Shown here piece by piece: positions 46,583-55,690 of a stretch of DNA of 64,000 bases (position 1 is its first letter; each line of letters starts with the position of its first letter). The translations under genes were made by a program, and so were the position numbers. Origin of the DNA: JAICYJ01 sp963766445 (GTDB taxonomy: Bacteria > Actinomycetota > Thermoleophilia > Gaiellales > JAICJC01); NCBI GenBank assembly GCA_963766445.1, contig CAVXZW010000027.1, forward strand, positions 62,001-126,000, given 5' to 3'. The notes below the pieces were generated by a model. That model was not told the origin of the DNA. It was given only the letters and a program-made list of their open reading frames with translations, and did no database searches.

Positions 46583-49500
46583 GTGACCGAGCCCTCGCCG
46601 TACGTCCACCTTCACGTCCACAGCGAGTACTCGATCCTCGACGGCGCTTGCCGCATCGGCCCGCTGGTGGATCGGGCAGTCGAGCTGGGGATGCCCGCGA
46701 TCGGGCTGACAGACCACGGATCGATGGCGGGCGCGGTCGAGCTCAGCCGCACCGCCGCCAGGGCCGGGGTGAAGCCGGTGCTGGGATGCGAGGTCTACGT
46801 CGTGGACGATCACGCGGCCCGGCCGCAGCGGGAGAAGCGCGCCCACCTGACGCTGCTGGCCGAGACCACGGAGGGCTATCACAACCTGATCCGGCTGGTC
46901 TCGAGCGGCTTCCTGGACGGCTACTGGTACAAGCCACGGGTCGACCTCGACCAGTTGGCCGCGCACGCGGGCGGCGTGATCGCGCTGTCCGGCTGCCTGT
47001 CCGGGCGCGTCTGCAAGGCGCTGGTGGACGACGACCCGGCCGGCGCCCGCGAGCAGCTCGACCGGCTGGTGCAGATCTTCGGCCGCGACGACGTCTACGT
47101 CGAGATCCAGGACGGTGGAATCGACGTGCAGACCCGGATCCTGCCCTCGCTGGTGGCGATGGCGAAGGACGCCGGCCTGCCCATGGTCGGAACCGGCGAC
47201 GTCCACTACCTGACCCGCGACGACGCGATCCCGCACGAGGCGCTGCTCTGCATCCAGACGCAGGACAAGCTCGACAACCCCGATCGCTTCCGCTTCTCCA
47301 ACCACGAGTTCTATCTGAAGTCCCCGCAGGAGATGTACGCGCTGATGGGCGAGCGGTTCGGCGAGGACACGCTGCGCCGCACCGTCGAGATCGCGGACCG
47401 CTGCAGCGCCGAGGTCGGTCTCGGCGCGATGCACCTACCGCACTTCGAGGTGCCCGAGGGCCAGACCGCTGTCGGCTACCTGCGCGACCTGGCCGAGACC
47501 GGCCTGCGCGAGCGCTACCCACAGGTGACTCCCGAGCTGCGCGACCGGCTCGAGTTCGAGCTGAAGACGATCGGGGAGATGGGCTTCCCGGACTACTTCC
47601 TGATCGTCTGGGACTTCATCCGCTTCGCCCGCGAGGACGGCGTCTCGGTCGGCCCGGGACGCGGCTCAGCCGCCGGCTCGCTGGTCGCCTACTGCCTGCG
47701 CATCACCGATCTCGATCCGATGGCCTACTCGCTGCTGTTCGAGCGGTTCCTGAACCCCGGCCGCAAGAGCATGCCCGACATCGACATCGACTTCGCGGTC
47801 GCCGGCCGCGAGCGCGTCATCAACTACGTGGCCGAGAAGTACGGCCGCCGCAGCGTCGCCCAGATCATCACCTTCGGCAAGATGCAGCCCAAGGCCGCGA
47901 TCAAGGACGCGGGACGCGTGATGGGCATCGGCTACGGCGAGGTCGACCGCATCGCCAAGCTGGTGCCCGAGGGCCCGAAGGTGTCGTTCGAGGAGTGCAT
48001 GAAGCCGGGCGCAGAGCTCCGCAAGGTCTACGACGTGGACGAGACCGCCCGCTCGATCGTCGACATGGCGCGTCCGCTGGAGGGTGTCGTCCGCAACGAC
48101 TCGATCCATGCCGCCGCGGTCGTGATCGGCGACCGGCCGCTGACCGAGTACCTGCCGCTGCAGCAGAAGGGCGCCGAGGCCGAGGTCGTAACGCAGTTCC
48201 CGATGGGCGACGTCGAGGCGCTGGGCCTGCTGAAGATGGACTTCCTGGGGCTGCGCAACCTCGACGTGATCGACCGCGCGGTCGAGCTGATCGAGCAGAC
48301 CACCGGGCAGCGGCTGTCGATGCACGACCTGCCGCTGGACGACGCCCGCACCTACGAGATGCTGGCCAGGGGCGACGCCACCGGCGTGTTCCAGTTCGAG
48401 TCGGGCGGCATGCGCGAGGCGCTGCGCCAGGTGCGGCCCACCCGCTTCGAGGACCTGATCGCGCTGGGTGCCCTGTACCGGCCCGGCCCGATGCAGAACA
48501 TCCCCAAGTTCGCCGCTCGCAAGAACGGCCGCGAACCGGTCACCTACCCCGATCCCCGGCTCGAGGGGATCCTGTCGGAGACGTCCGGCATCACGGTGTA
48601 CCAGGAGCAGAGCATGCTGATCGCCCGCGAGATCGCCGGGTTCAGCCCTGCCGAAGCGGACGACCTGCGCAAGGCGATCGGCAAGAAGATCCGCTCGCTG
48701 ATGGTCTCGCTGAAGGACAAGTTCATCGACGGCTGCCTGGCCAACGGCATCTCGCGGCCGGTCGCCGAGCAGCTCTGGGACGACAACGAGCGCAGCAGCG
48801 ACTACTCGTTCAACAAGGCGCACGCCGCCTGCTACGCGCTCACCTCCTACCGTACGGCCTGGCTGAAGGCCAACCATCCCGCCGAGTACATGGCGGCCCT
48901 GATCTCCTCGGTGATGTCGACCAAGGACCGGGTGCCCTACTACGTGTCGGAGTGCGAGTCGATGGGCATCGAGGTGCTTCCGCCGGACGTCAACTCCAGC
49001 CAGGCCGACTTCGCGGTGGTGGAAGGGCGCATCCGCTTCGGCCTGACCGCGGTGAAGAAGGTCGGTGACGGGGCGGTGCGGGCGATCATCGCCGCCCGCG
49101 AGGCGGCGCCGTTCACGTCGATCTGGGACTTCTGCGAGCGCGTCGACGCCTCGGTGCTGAACAAGGGCATGCTCGAGAGCCTGATCTGCTGCGGCGCGCT
49201 CGACTCGACCGGCGCCACCCGCCGCGGCATGATGGAGGTGATGGACGCGGCCCACGCGTCCGGCACCAAGCAGCAGGCCGACACGCTGATGGGGCACATG
49301 TCGATCTTCGACCTCGGCGGCGACGGCGACGGGAACGGCGACGCGCCGCTGGTGCGCAGCCACCCGCCGGTGCCGCCGGGCGAGTGGGAGCGGGGCGAGC
49401 TGCTGGCGCGCGAGAAGGAGGCGGTCGGGCTGTACGTCTCCAGCCATCCGCTGGCCGACGTCCGCGACCAGCTGGCGCGGCGCTCGGACCTACCGCTGGC

Positions 49501-50014
49501 GCAGGCCGGGTCGCTGCGCGACGGCCAGGTGGTGACGGTGGGCGGGCTGGTCACCGCGATCAAGCCGTTCGTGACCCGCAAGGGCGATCAGATGGCGTTC
49601 GCGGAGATCGACGACACCACCGGCACGATCGAGGTGGTGGTGTTCGCGAACACGCTGGCGGCGTCCCGCCAGCTGCTGGTGGCCGACTCGGTGGTGCTGG
49701 TGAAGGGCCGCGCCGACCGCAAGAACGAGGGCGAGGTGAAGCTGGTCGCGATCGAGATCCTGCCGTTCGAAGCCACCGCCAACTTCGGCGTGGTGCGGCT
49801 GCGGCTGGACGCGCGGGAGACGCCGGCGGCGATCATCGACGACCTGAAGTCACTGATCGGCGAGTTCCCCGGCGACGCGCCGGTGCTGCTCGAGGTGCAG
49901 ACCTCGGAGGGGCCGAAGACGCTGCGCTTCGGCCCGGAGTTCAAGGTGCGCCCGGACGGCGACTTCTTCGCCGAAGCGAAGGCGCTGCTCGGCGACGCCG
50001 CGCTGATCGCCTAA
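46583..50014 (+). CDS. dnaE: Replicative DNA polymerase III alpha subunit
   Basis: DnaE1 is the main chromosomal polymerase. The intact 1143-residue protein has an N-terminal PHP domain (YVHLHVHSEYSILDGACRI, GLTDHGSMAG, GCEVYVVDDH) and the polymerase core with VGPGRGSAAGSLVAYCL and KSMPDIDIDFAVAGRERVI near residue 396 (catalytic Asps). It continues with YNFNKAHA-type SDYSFNKAHAACYALTSYRTA, HhH motifs, and an OB fold at about 960-1050 (VVTVGGLVTAIKPFVTRKGDQM). GTG 46583 follows a -10 box. A separate DnaE2 at 13-16 kb takes the mutagenic role. Confidence 0.97.
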   Translation: MTEPSPYVHLHVHSEYSILDGACRIGPLVDRAVELGMPAIGLTDHGSMAGAVELSRTAARAGVKPVLGCEVYVVDDHAARPQREKRAHLTLLAETTEGYHNLIRLVSSGFLDGYWYKPRVDLDQLAAHAGGVIALSGCLSGRVCKALVDDDPAGAREQLDRLVQIFGRDDVYVEIQDGGIDVQTRILPSLVAMAKDAGLPMVGTGDVHYLTRDDAIPHEALLCIQTQDKLDNPDRFRFSNHEFYLKSPQEMYALMGERFGEDTLRRTVEIADRCSAEVGLGAMHLPHFEVPEGQTAVGYLRDLAETGLRERYPQVTPELRDRLEFELKTIGEMGFPDYFLIVWDFIRFAREDGVSVGPGRGSAAGSLVAYCLRITDLDPMAYSLLFERFLNPGRKSMPDIDIDFAVAGRERVINYVAEKYGRRSVAQIITFGKMQPKAAIKDAGRVMGIGYGEVDRIAKLVPEGPKVSFEECMKPGAELRKVYDVDETARSIVDMARPLEGVVRNDSIHAAAVVIGDRPLTEYLPLQQKGAEAEVVTQFPMGDVEALGLLKMDFLGLRNLDVIDRAVELIEQTTGQRLSMHDLPLDDARTYEMLARGDATGVFQFESGGMREALRQVRPTRFEDLIALGALYRPGPMQNIPKFAARKNGREPVTYPDPRLEGILSETSGITVYQEQSMLIAREIAGFSPAEADDLRKAIGKKIRSLMVSLKDKFIDGCLANGISRPVAEQLWDDNERSSDYSFNKAHAACYALTSYRTAWLKANHPAEYMAALISSVMSTKDRVPYYVSECESMGIEVLPPDVNSSQADFAVVEGRIRFGLTAVKKVGDGAVRAIIAAREAAPFTSIWDFCERVDASVLNKGMLESLICCGALDSTGATRRGMMEVMDAAHASGTKQQADTLMGHMSIFDLGGDGDGNGDAPLVRSHPPVPPGEWERGELLAREKEAVGLYVSSHPLADVRDQLARRSDLPLAQAGSLRDGQVVTVGGLVTAIKPFVTRKGDQMAFAEIDDTTGTIEVVVFANTLAASRQLLVADSVVLVKGRADRKNEGEVKLVAIEILPFEATANFGVVRLRLDARETPAAIIDDLKSLIGEFPGDAPVLLEVQTSEGPKTLRFGPEFKVRPDGDFFAEAKALLGDAALIA

Positions 50015-50039
50015 GCGGCCCGGCATCCGACCTGGAGCC

Positions 50040-50045
50040 TAGAAT
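50040..50045 (+). promoter_or_regulatory. -10 box of scpA (TAGAAT)
   Basis: TAGAAT is followed by six bases and then the scpA ATG. Confidence 0.5.
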
Positions 50046-50051
50046 GCGACG

Positions 50052-50813
50052 ATGATCCTGGCCGATCTTGAGCTGGACCTGGACGTGTTCCATGGGCCGT
50101 TCGACCTGCTGCTCGCGCTGGTGCTGCGCGAGGAGGTCGAGCTGGCCGACGTGCCGATCGCCGAGATCGTGGTGGCCTACGTCGAGCGCGCGTACGAGAA
50201 GGGCGAGCTCGACCTCGAGTCGGCCAGCGAGTTCCTGGTGCTGATGGCGGCGCTGCTCGAGATCAAGGTGCGCCTGCTGTTCCCCGGCGAGGCCGAGGAG
50301 GACGACCTGTCTCCGGAGCAGGCCGAGGCCGAGCTGTTCCAGCGGCTGATCGAGTACCGCCGCTTCCAGGGAGCGGCCGCCTGGCTGCGCGACCGCACGG
50401 CCGGGCCGCCCCGCGTGTTCCGCATCGGCCCCGCGCCCCTGGCGCCACGGCCGGAGCCGGTGGTGGTCGAGTTCAGCGAGGACCCCTGGCAGCTGGCGGC
50501 GGCCGTCGACCGGCTGCTGGTGCCGCCCCCGCACATCGACGTGTCGTCCGTGCGCCGGCCGCTGGTGCCGGTGGAGCGCTTCCTCGACCACTTCCGGACG
50601 ATCCTGCGCACGCGCCGCGGCTTCCAGTTCGAGGAGGCGGTGAAGGGGCTCGATCGCCTGTCGCAGGCGGCGGCGTTCCTGGCGCTGCTGGAGATGATCA
50701 AGCGCGGCGAGGTCGTCCCCGAGCAGCCCCGGCTGTTCGCGCCGATCAGGGTCGTGGCGGCCGCAGGGGCCGCTGCCGAGGCCGAGGTCGACGCCGGTCG
50801 GGCGATCGCGTGA
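50052..50813 (+). CDS. scpA: Segregation and condensation protein A
   Basis: ScpA is the kleisin that bridges SMC heads in the bacterial condensin. The 253 residues show the N-terminal kleisin helices (LDVFHGPFDLLLALVLREEVELADVPIAEIV, SASEFLVLMAALLEIKVRLLFP). A variable middle comes next, then a C-terminal winged helix (FEEAVKGLDRLSQAAAFLALLEMIKRGEVVPEQPRLFAPI). ATG 50052 comes six bases after a TAGAAT box. It overlaps scpB by 4 bases, the usual partner order. Confidence 0.94.
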   Translation: MILADLELDLDVFHGPFDLLLALVLREEVELADVPIAEIVVAYVERAYEKGELDLESASEFLVLMAALLEIKVRLLFPGEAEEDDLSPEQAEAELFQRLIEYRRFQGAAAWLRDRTAGPPRVFRIGPAPLAPRPEPVVVEFSEDPWQLAAAVDRLLVPPPHIDVSSVRRPLVPVERFLDHFRTILRTRRGFQFEEAVKGLDRLSQAAAFLALLEMIKRGEVVPEQPRLFAPIRVVAAAGAAAEAEVDAGRAIA

Positions 50814-51391
50814 GTGAGCTCACCCACACGGTCGAGGCGCTGCTGTTCGTGGCCTCAGAGCCGCTCACGCCTAAGGAGCTGGCCGAGCTGACCGATGCCG
50901 CCCCCGAGCGGATCGAGCGGGCGCTGGGCGCGCTGGCCGACCGTCACTGCGAGGGGCGCTCCGGCGTCGTGCTGGAGCGGGTGGCCGGCGGCTATGGCCT
51001 GCGTGCGGCGCGGGAGACGGCCGAGGTGTGTGCGCGGCTGGTCAACCGGCCCAGCGCCAAGGGCCTCAGCCAGGCCGCGCTGGAGACGCTGGCGATCGTG
51101 GCCTATCTGCAGCCCGTCTCGCGGCCCGAGATCGCCCGCATCCGCGGCGTCGGCGCCGACTCGGCGGTGGGCGGTCTGATCGAGCGGGGTCTGATCGAAG
51201 AGGCGGGGCGAGCCGACACCCCGGGCACCCCGGTCGTCTACCGGACGACCACCGCCTTCCTGCGCGTGTTCGGCCTGGGCGAGGGCGAGGATCTGCCGGC
51301 GCTGTCGGACTTCGAGCTGACCGAGGCCGATCACCAGGCGCTACGGGCGCGCCTGCACCTGGTCGCCGACCAGCGTGCCGGTCAGGCTTAA
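50810..51391 (+). CDS. scpB: Segregation and condensation protein B
   Basis: ScpB is a dimeric double winged-helix protein that binds the ScpA linker and completes the SMC-ScpAB condensin. The 193-residue product has LTHTVEALLFVASEPLTPKELAELTD, an ALGALADRHCEGRSGVVLERVAGGYGLRA wing, and the signature LSQAALETLAIVAYLQPVSRPEIARIRGV. GTG 50810 overlaps scpA; its 3' end overlaps rluB by 17 bases. Confidence 0.94.
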   Translation: MSELTHTVEALLFVASEPLTPKELAELTDAAPERIERALGALADRHCEGRSGVVLERVAGGYGLRAARETAEVCARLVNRPSAKGLSQAALETLAIVAYLQPVSRPEIARIRGVGADSAVGGLIERGLIEEAGRADTPGTPVVYRTTTAFLRVFGLGEGEDLPALSDFELTEADHQALRARLHLVADQRAGQA

Positions 51392-52064
51392 CCGGTACCT
51401 GGCCTCCGCCGGGGTGGGGTCACGGCGAGCGGTGGACGAGCTGATCCGTGACGCGCGCGTGACGGTGAACGGCGCCGTGGCCGAGCTCGGGACGAGCGTC
51501 GGCGAGGGTGATGAGGTGTGCGTGGACGGCCGTCCCGTCAGCGCCGAGCGACAGGCGTGGGTGTTGCTGCACAAGCCGGCCGGCGTCGTCACCACGGCGA
51601 ACGATCCGCAGGGCCGCCCCACGGTGCTCGAGCTGGTCGGCTCGCCGCTGCGGCTGTTCCCGGTGGGGCGGCTGGACATGGACACGACCGGCGCGCTGCT
51701 CCTGACGAACGACGGCCTGCTTGCGCACCGCCTGATGCACCCCAGCCACGAGGTGGAAAAGGTCTACGTGGCGGAGGTGGAGGGCAGGCCGGATGCGGCC
51801 GCGCTCGAGCGGCTGCGCTCGGGGGTCGAGCTGGACGACGGGCCGACGGCGCCGGCGCAGGTGCGCGAGCTGGCACCGGGCCGGATCGAGCTGCGCATCC
51901 ACGAGGGGCGCAACCGGCAGGTGCGCCGGATGTGCGAGGCGGTGGGACACCCGGTGGTGCATCTGCACCGGTCGGCCTACGCCGGCCTGACGGTGGACGG
52001 CCTGGCTCCGGGCCGGTGGCGTGAACTCGAGCCCGCCGAGCTCGACCGCCTGCGCAGCGCGTGA
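51375..52064 (+). CDS. rluB: Pseudouridine synthase RluB/RsuA family
   Basis: The 229-residue protein has an S4 domain (VRLNRYLASAGVGSRRAVDELI, VTVNGAVAELGTSV) and an RsuA/RluB catalytic domain with VLLHKPAGVVTTANDPQGRPTV and the catalytic Asp in RLFPVGRLDMDTTGALLLTNDG, ending in HEGRNRQVRRMCEAVGHPVVHLHR. Relatives modify 23S rRNA (RluB) or 16S rRNA (RsuA); the scpA-scpB-rluB order favours RluB. GTG 51375 gives the family N-terminus. It is convergent with trpS. Confidence 0.93.
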   Translation: MPVRLNRYLASAGVGSRRAVDELIRDARVTVNGAVAELGTSVGEGDEVCVDGRPVSAERQAWVLLHKPAGVVTTANDPQGRPTVLELVGSPLRLFPVGRLDMDTTGALLLTNDGLLAHRLMHPSHEVEKVYVAEVEGRPDAAALERLRSGVELDDGPTAPAQVRELAPGRIELRIHEGRNRQVRRMCEAVGHPVVHLHRSAYAGLTVDGLAPGRWRELEPAELDRLRSA

Positions 52065-52084
52065 GCGTCTGTGCTGATCGCCAC

Positions 52085-52114
52085 TTGACATAACCGGGAC
52101 GGCTTTGCGATACT
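52085..52114 (+). promoter_or_regulatory. Orphan sigma-70-type promoter between rluB and trpS
   Basis: TTGACA at 52085-52090, an 18-base spacer, and GATACT at 52109-52114. The -35 is a perfect consensus, the only one I noticed in the window. It points right, but no gene follows on that strand: the next 120 bases run to the end of the leftward trpS. Confidence 0.6.
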
Positions 52115-52119
52115 GCCGC

Positions 52120-52200
52120 TAACACTTCCCTTACAACTGGGAAGCGTCGGAGGAGCAGGGCGGCTCAGGCGCGCGGCGGGGGCTTCACCCGCCGCGCGGG
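52120..52200 (+). ncRNA. Candidate small RNA (two hairpins) between convergent genes
   Basis: Transcription from the orphan promoter would start near 52120. The ~80-base product would fold into CTTCCC/GGGAAG with an 8-base loop (52125-52144), a single-stranded purine-rich GGAGGAG stretch, then a perfect 11-bp stem CGCGCGGCGGG/CCCGCCGCGCG (52170-52198) that could terminate it. The second stem also covers the trpS stop codon on the other strand. It matches no RNA family I know, and function is unknown. Confidence 0.35.
52170..52198. terminator. Perfect 11-bp GC stem at the 3' end of trpS
   Basis: The arms are at 52170-52180 and 52188-52198 with a 7-base loop that contains the trpS stop. It could end both the leftward trpS mRNA and the rightward transcript. 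No T-run on either side. Confidence 0.55.
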
Positions 52201-53182
52201 GGTACCCGAAAGCCCATGGCGTCGAGCATCTCGGCGAGCGTGGGGTCGGCCACCTGGGAGGCGCGGTCGCGGCCCCGTGCCAGGATCTCGCTCAGCTCCG
52301 CCTCGTCGGCGCGCAGCTCCAGGTAGCGCTCCCGGATCGGCGCGCAGCAGCTCGACGACGGCGTCGGCCACGTCACCCTTGAAGTCGCCGTAGCCCTTGC
52401 CTTCGTAGGCGGCCTCGATCGCCTCCGGCGTGCTCGCCGGTGGCAACGGACAGGATCTCGATCAGGTTCTCGATGCCCTGTTTGCCCTCGCCGCGGCGCA
52501 CCTCGCGGCCGGAGTCGGTCACCGCCGAGCGGATCTTTCTGGCGACCACCTCGGGCGGGTCGACCACCAGCACGGTGCCCTGCGGCGTGCCGCGGGTGGT
52601 CGACATCTTGTTGTCGGGTTCCTGCAGGTCCATCACGCGGTCACCGCTGGCGGGGATGGCCGCTTCCGGCAGCGGGAACAGCTCGCCGAACCGCGAGTTG
52701 AAGCGCTGCGCGATGTTCCGGGCCAGCTCCAGGTGCTGGCGCTGATCGTCTCCCACCGGGACGCGCTCGGCCTTGTAGAGCAGGATGTCGGCGGCCTGCA
52801 GCACCGGGTAGGTGAACAGGTCGGCGCTGACGGAATCGCGGCCGGTGCTCTTCTCCTTGAACTGGGTCATGCGGCCCAGCTCGCCCATGGTGGCAACAGA
52901 GCCCAGCAGCCAGGCGCCGTAGGCGTGGGCGGCCACGTGGCTCTGCACGAACAGCGTGCAGCGGGCCGGGTCGAGACCCGCCGCCAGTAGGGTGGCGGCC
53001 GTGTCCAGCGTGTTCTCAGGCAGTATCGCCGGCTCGTACGGCACCGAGATCGCGTGCAGGTCGACGACGCAGTAGAAGGCCTCGCCCTTGTCCTGGTCGG
53101 CGACGTAGTGGCGGATGGCGCCGATGTAGTTGCCGAGGTGCTTGGTACCGGTCGGCTGGATGCCCGAGAAGACGCGTGCCAT
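52185..53182 (-). CDS. trpS: Tryptophanyl-tRNA synthetase, two frameshifts
   Basis: TrpS charges tRNATrp. The corrected length is 331 residues; surplus bases lie near 52432 and 52341. From ATG 53182: ARVFSGIQPTGTKHLGNYIGAI (HIGH-like motif as HLGN), FYCVVDLHAI, DPARCTLFVQSHV, LFTYPVLQAADILLYKAERVPVGDDQRQHLELAR, DNKMSTTRGTPQGTV (KMSKS-like motif), then EAIEAAYEGKGYGDFKGDVA and the tail ERYLELRADEAELSEIL. It is divergent from aroH and convergent with rluB. Confidence 0.95.
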
Positions 53183-53204
53183 GGCGGGCCATGTAGTCAG
53201 TCGG

Positions 53205-53210
53205 TACACT
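53205..53210 (+). promoter_or_regulatory. -10 box of aroH and the following operon (TACACT)
   Basis: TACACT ends nine bases before ATG 53220, in the 37-base gap between divergent trpS and aroH. It would drive aroH-tyrA-aroA-cmk-plsC-der-gpsA. Confidence 0.45.
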
Positions 53211-53219
53211 GAACGTTCC

Positions 53220-54602
53220 ATGGCAACCACCCAGCCAACCTGGTCTCCGGCCTCCTGGAGGGAGCGTCCCGCGCTCCACCAGCCGGACTGGCCCGACCCC
53301 GCCGCCGCCGATGCGGCGCGCGAGCGCCTGACAGCGATGCCGCCGCTGGTGTTCGCCGGCGAGGCCCGGCGGCTGCGCGAGTCGCTGGCGCAGGTGGCGG
53401 CCGGGCGCGCCTTCCTGCTGCAGGCGGGAGACTGCGCGGAGTCGTTCCACGACTTCTCGGCGGTCAGCATCCGCGAGAAGCTGAAGGTGATCCTGCAGAT
53501 GGCGGCCGTGCTCACGTACGGCTCGATGCTGCCCGTCGTCAAGCTGGGCCGGATCGCCGGCCAGTTCGTGAAGCCGCGGTCGTCGCCGACCGAGCTGGTG
53601 GACGGGATCGAGCTGCCCAGCTTCCGCGGCCACATGGTGCACGGCGACGAGCCGAACGCCGCCGCCCGCGTCTTCGACCCGGCCCGGATGGTGCAGGGCT
53701 ACCACCAGTCGGCGTCGACGCTGAACCTGCTGCGCGCGTTCACCAAGGGCGGCTTCGCCGACCTCACCAAGGTGCACCTGTGGAACCAGGAGTTCGTTGC
53801 CTCATCGCCGGAGGGCCGCCGCTACGAGGCGATCGCCCTCGAGATCGAGCGCGCTCTGCGGTTCATGGCCGCCTGCGGTATCGACCTGGAGGCCGAGCGC
53901 AACCTGCACGAGGTGGACGTCTGGACGAGCCACGAGGGCCTGCTGCTGGACTACGAACAGGGGCTGACCCGCCGTGACTCGCTGACCGGCGACTGGTACG
54001 ACTGCTCGGCGCACATGCTCTGGATCGGCGAGCGCACCCGTGCCGCCGACGGCGCCCACGTCGCGTTCTTCGCCGGCGTCCACAACCCGATCGGGGTGAA
54101 GCTGGGGCCGACCGCGACCGCCGCCGACGTGACCGCGCTGTGCGAGGCGCTGAATCCCGGGCGCATCCCGGGCCGGCTGACGCTGATCACGCGCATGGGC
54201 GCGGGCCGGGTGGAGGAGACGCTGCCGCCGCTGCTGCGCGCCGCCCGCCAGGGCGAGCACCCGGTCGTCTGGGTGTGCGACCCGATGCACGCCAACATGT
54301 TCAAGACCGAGTCCGGCTACAAGACGCGCCGCTTCGAGGACATCCTGAGCGAGATCCAGGGCTTCTTCGCGGCCTGCCTGAGCGAGGGCGCCTGGCCCGG
54401 CGGCGTGCACCTGGAGTTCACCGGGGAGCACGTCACGGAGTGCCTGGGCGGCTCGGAGGAGGTGCTCGAGGATCACCTCGACCGCAACTACGCCACGCTC
54501 TGCGACCCCCGACTGAACGCGCGCCAGTCACTGGACCTGGCCTTCCGCGTGGCCGAGCTGATGCGCGCGGCCGAGGAGCGCGGCGCCCCGCACCTGCCAT
54601 GA
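53220..54602 (+). CDS. aroH: 3-deoxy-7-phosphoheptulonate synthase, class II
   Basis: DAHP synthase joins PEP and erythrose 4-phosphate in the first shikimate step. The 460-residue sequence is the plant/Mycobacterium class II type: LLQAGDCAESFHDFSA, VVKLGRIAGQFVKPRS, YHQSASTLNLLRAF, WTSHEGLLLDYEQGLTR, HMLWIGERTRAADGAHV, NPIGVKLGPTATAADV, RMGAGRVEETLPPLL, WVCDPMHANMFKTESGYKTR and HLEFTGEHVTECLGG. It is immediately followed by tyrA (ATGA overlap) and aroA. Feedback control by aromatic amino acids is typical, but the sites cannot be judged by eye. Confidence 0.96.
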   Translation: MATTQPTWSPASWRERPALHQPDWPDPAAADAARERLTAMPPLVFAGEARRLRESLAQVAAGRAFLLQAGDCAESFHDFSAVSIREKLKVILQMAAVLTYGSMLPVVKLGRIAGQFVKPRSSPTELVDGIELPSFRGHMVHGDEPNAAARVFDPARMVQGYHQSASTLNLLRAFTKGGFADLTKVHLWNQEFVASSPEGRRYEAIALEIERALRFMAACGIDLEAERNLHEVDVWTSHEGLLLDYEQGLTRRDSLTGDWYDCSAHMLWIGERTRAADGAHVAFFAGVHNPIGVKLGPTATAADVTALCEALNPGRIPGRLTLITRMGAGRVEETLPPLLRAARQGEHPVVWVCDPMHANMFKTESGYKTRRFEDILSEIQGFFAACLSEGAWPGGVHLEFTGEHVTECLGGSEEVLEDHLDRNYATLCDPRLNARQSLDLAFRVAELMRAAEERGAPHLP

Positions 54603-55690
54603 GGGTGGCGGTGATCGGACTCGGCCTGATCGGGGGCTCGCTGGCGCTGGCCGCGACCGCCCGCGGCGACCAGGTGGTGGCCACCGACCGGGACGAGACG
54701 GCCGGTGAGATCGGCCTCGAGCGGGGCGCGATCGCGCGGTTCGAGCCGACCATCGACGGGGCGCTGGACGGCGCCGACCTGGCGTTCGTGTGCGGCCCGG
54801 TGGCGGAGCTGGCCTCGCTTGCCGGCCAGGCGTTGGAGGCGGCTCCGTCTGGATGCGCCGTGTCCGACGTGGGATCGACCAAGGGCCGGCTGGTGGCGCA
54901 GGTGGGAGCCAACCCGCAGTTCGTGGGCGGCCACCCGGTGTGCGGATCCGAGGCGCGGGGCGTCGCGAACGCGCGGCCGGAGCTGTTCGACGGCGCCACC
55001 TGGTTCCTGACGCCGGTGGCCGAGACCGACCCGTCGGCCCACCGTCGGCTGCACACCTTCGTGTCCTCGCTGGGCGCGCGGCCGGTCGCGATCGACCCGG
55101 ACGCCCACGACCGGCTGGTGGCGCTGACCAGCCACCTGCCGCACGCGCTCGCGAACGTGCTGGTCAACCAGGCCGGCGCCGGCAAGGTGGACGGCCACGA
55201 CCCGCTGGCAGCGGTGGGCGGGTCGTTCCGCGACATGACGCGTGTCGCCGGCGCCAACCCGCGCATCTGGGTGGACATCTTCCTGGACAACCGCACGGCG
55301 CTGCTGGACGGACTGCGGGACCACAGCCGCCGTGTGGAGGACCTGACCAGGGCGCTCGAGCGCGAGGATGCCGGGTTCGTGGCGCGCTGGATCGCCGAGG
55401 CGTCCGGCCATCGCCGCCGCCTGCTGGAGGTCGCCTACCCGGCCACGCCCGAGGACCTGTACCGGGTGCGCGTGCACGTGCCCGACCGGCCGGGCGTGCT
55501 GTCCGGCATCACGCAGGCGCTGGGAGCCGAGGGCATCAACATCGAGGACTTCGAGCTGCACCACGTGTCGGCCGACCGCGGCGGCACCGTGGTGGTCACC
55601 ATCGCCGGCCAGGCCGAGGCGGAGCGGGCCGTGGCGTTGCTGGACGCGCAGGGCTACGGGGCGATCGCGGCGCCCGCTGTCGATGAGTGA
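54599..55690 (+). CDS. tyrA: Prephenate dehydrogenase with ACT domain
   Basis: TyrA oxidatively decarboxylates prephenate to 4-hydroxyphenylpyruvate for tyrosine. The 363-residue protein starts MRVAVIGLGLIGGSLALAA (Rossmann). It then has CAVSDVGSTKGRLV, FVGGHPVCGSEARGV and DRLVALTSHLPHALANVLV with the catalytic His, followed by a helical dimer domain. A C-terminal ACT domain (YRVRVHVPDRPGVLSGITQALG) at ~290-363 probably binds tyrosine for feedback. It overlaps both neighbours. Confidence 0.94.
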   Translation: MRVAVIGLGLIGGSLALAATARGDQVVATDRDETAGEIGLERGAIARFEPTIDGALDGADLAFVCGPVAELASLAGQALEAAPSGCAVSDVGSTKGRLVAQVGANPQFVGGHPVCGSEARGVANARPELFDGATWFLTPVAETDPSAHRRLHTFVSSLGARPVAIDPDAHDRLVALTSHLPHALANVLVNQAGAGKVDGHDPLAAVGGSFRDMTRVAGANPRIWVDIFLDNRTALLDGLRDHSRRVEDLTRALEREDAGFVARWIAEASGHRRRLLEVAYPATPEDLYRVRVHVPDRPGVLSGITQALGAEGINIEDFELHHVSADRGGTVVVTIAGQAEAERAVALLDAQGYGAIAAPAVDE

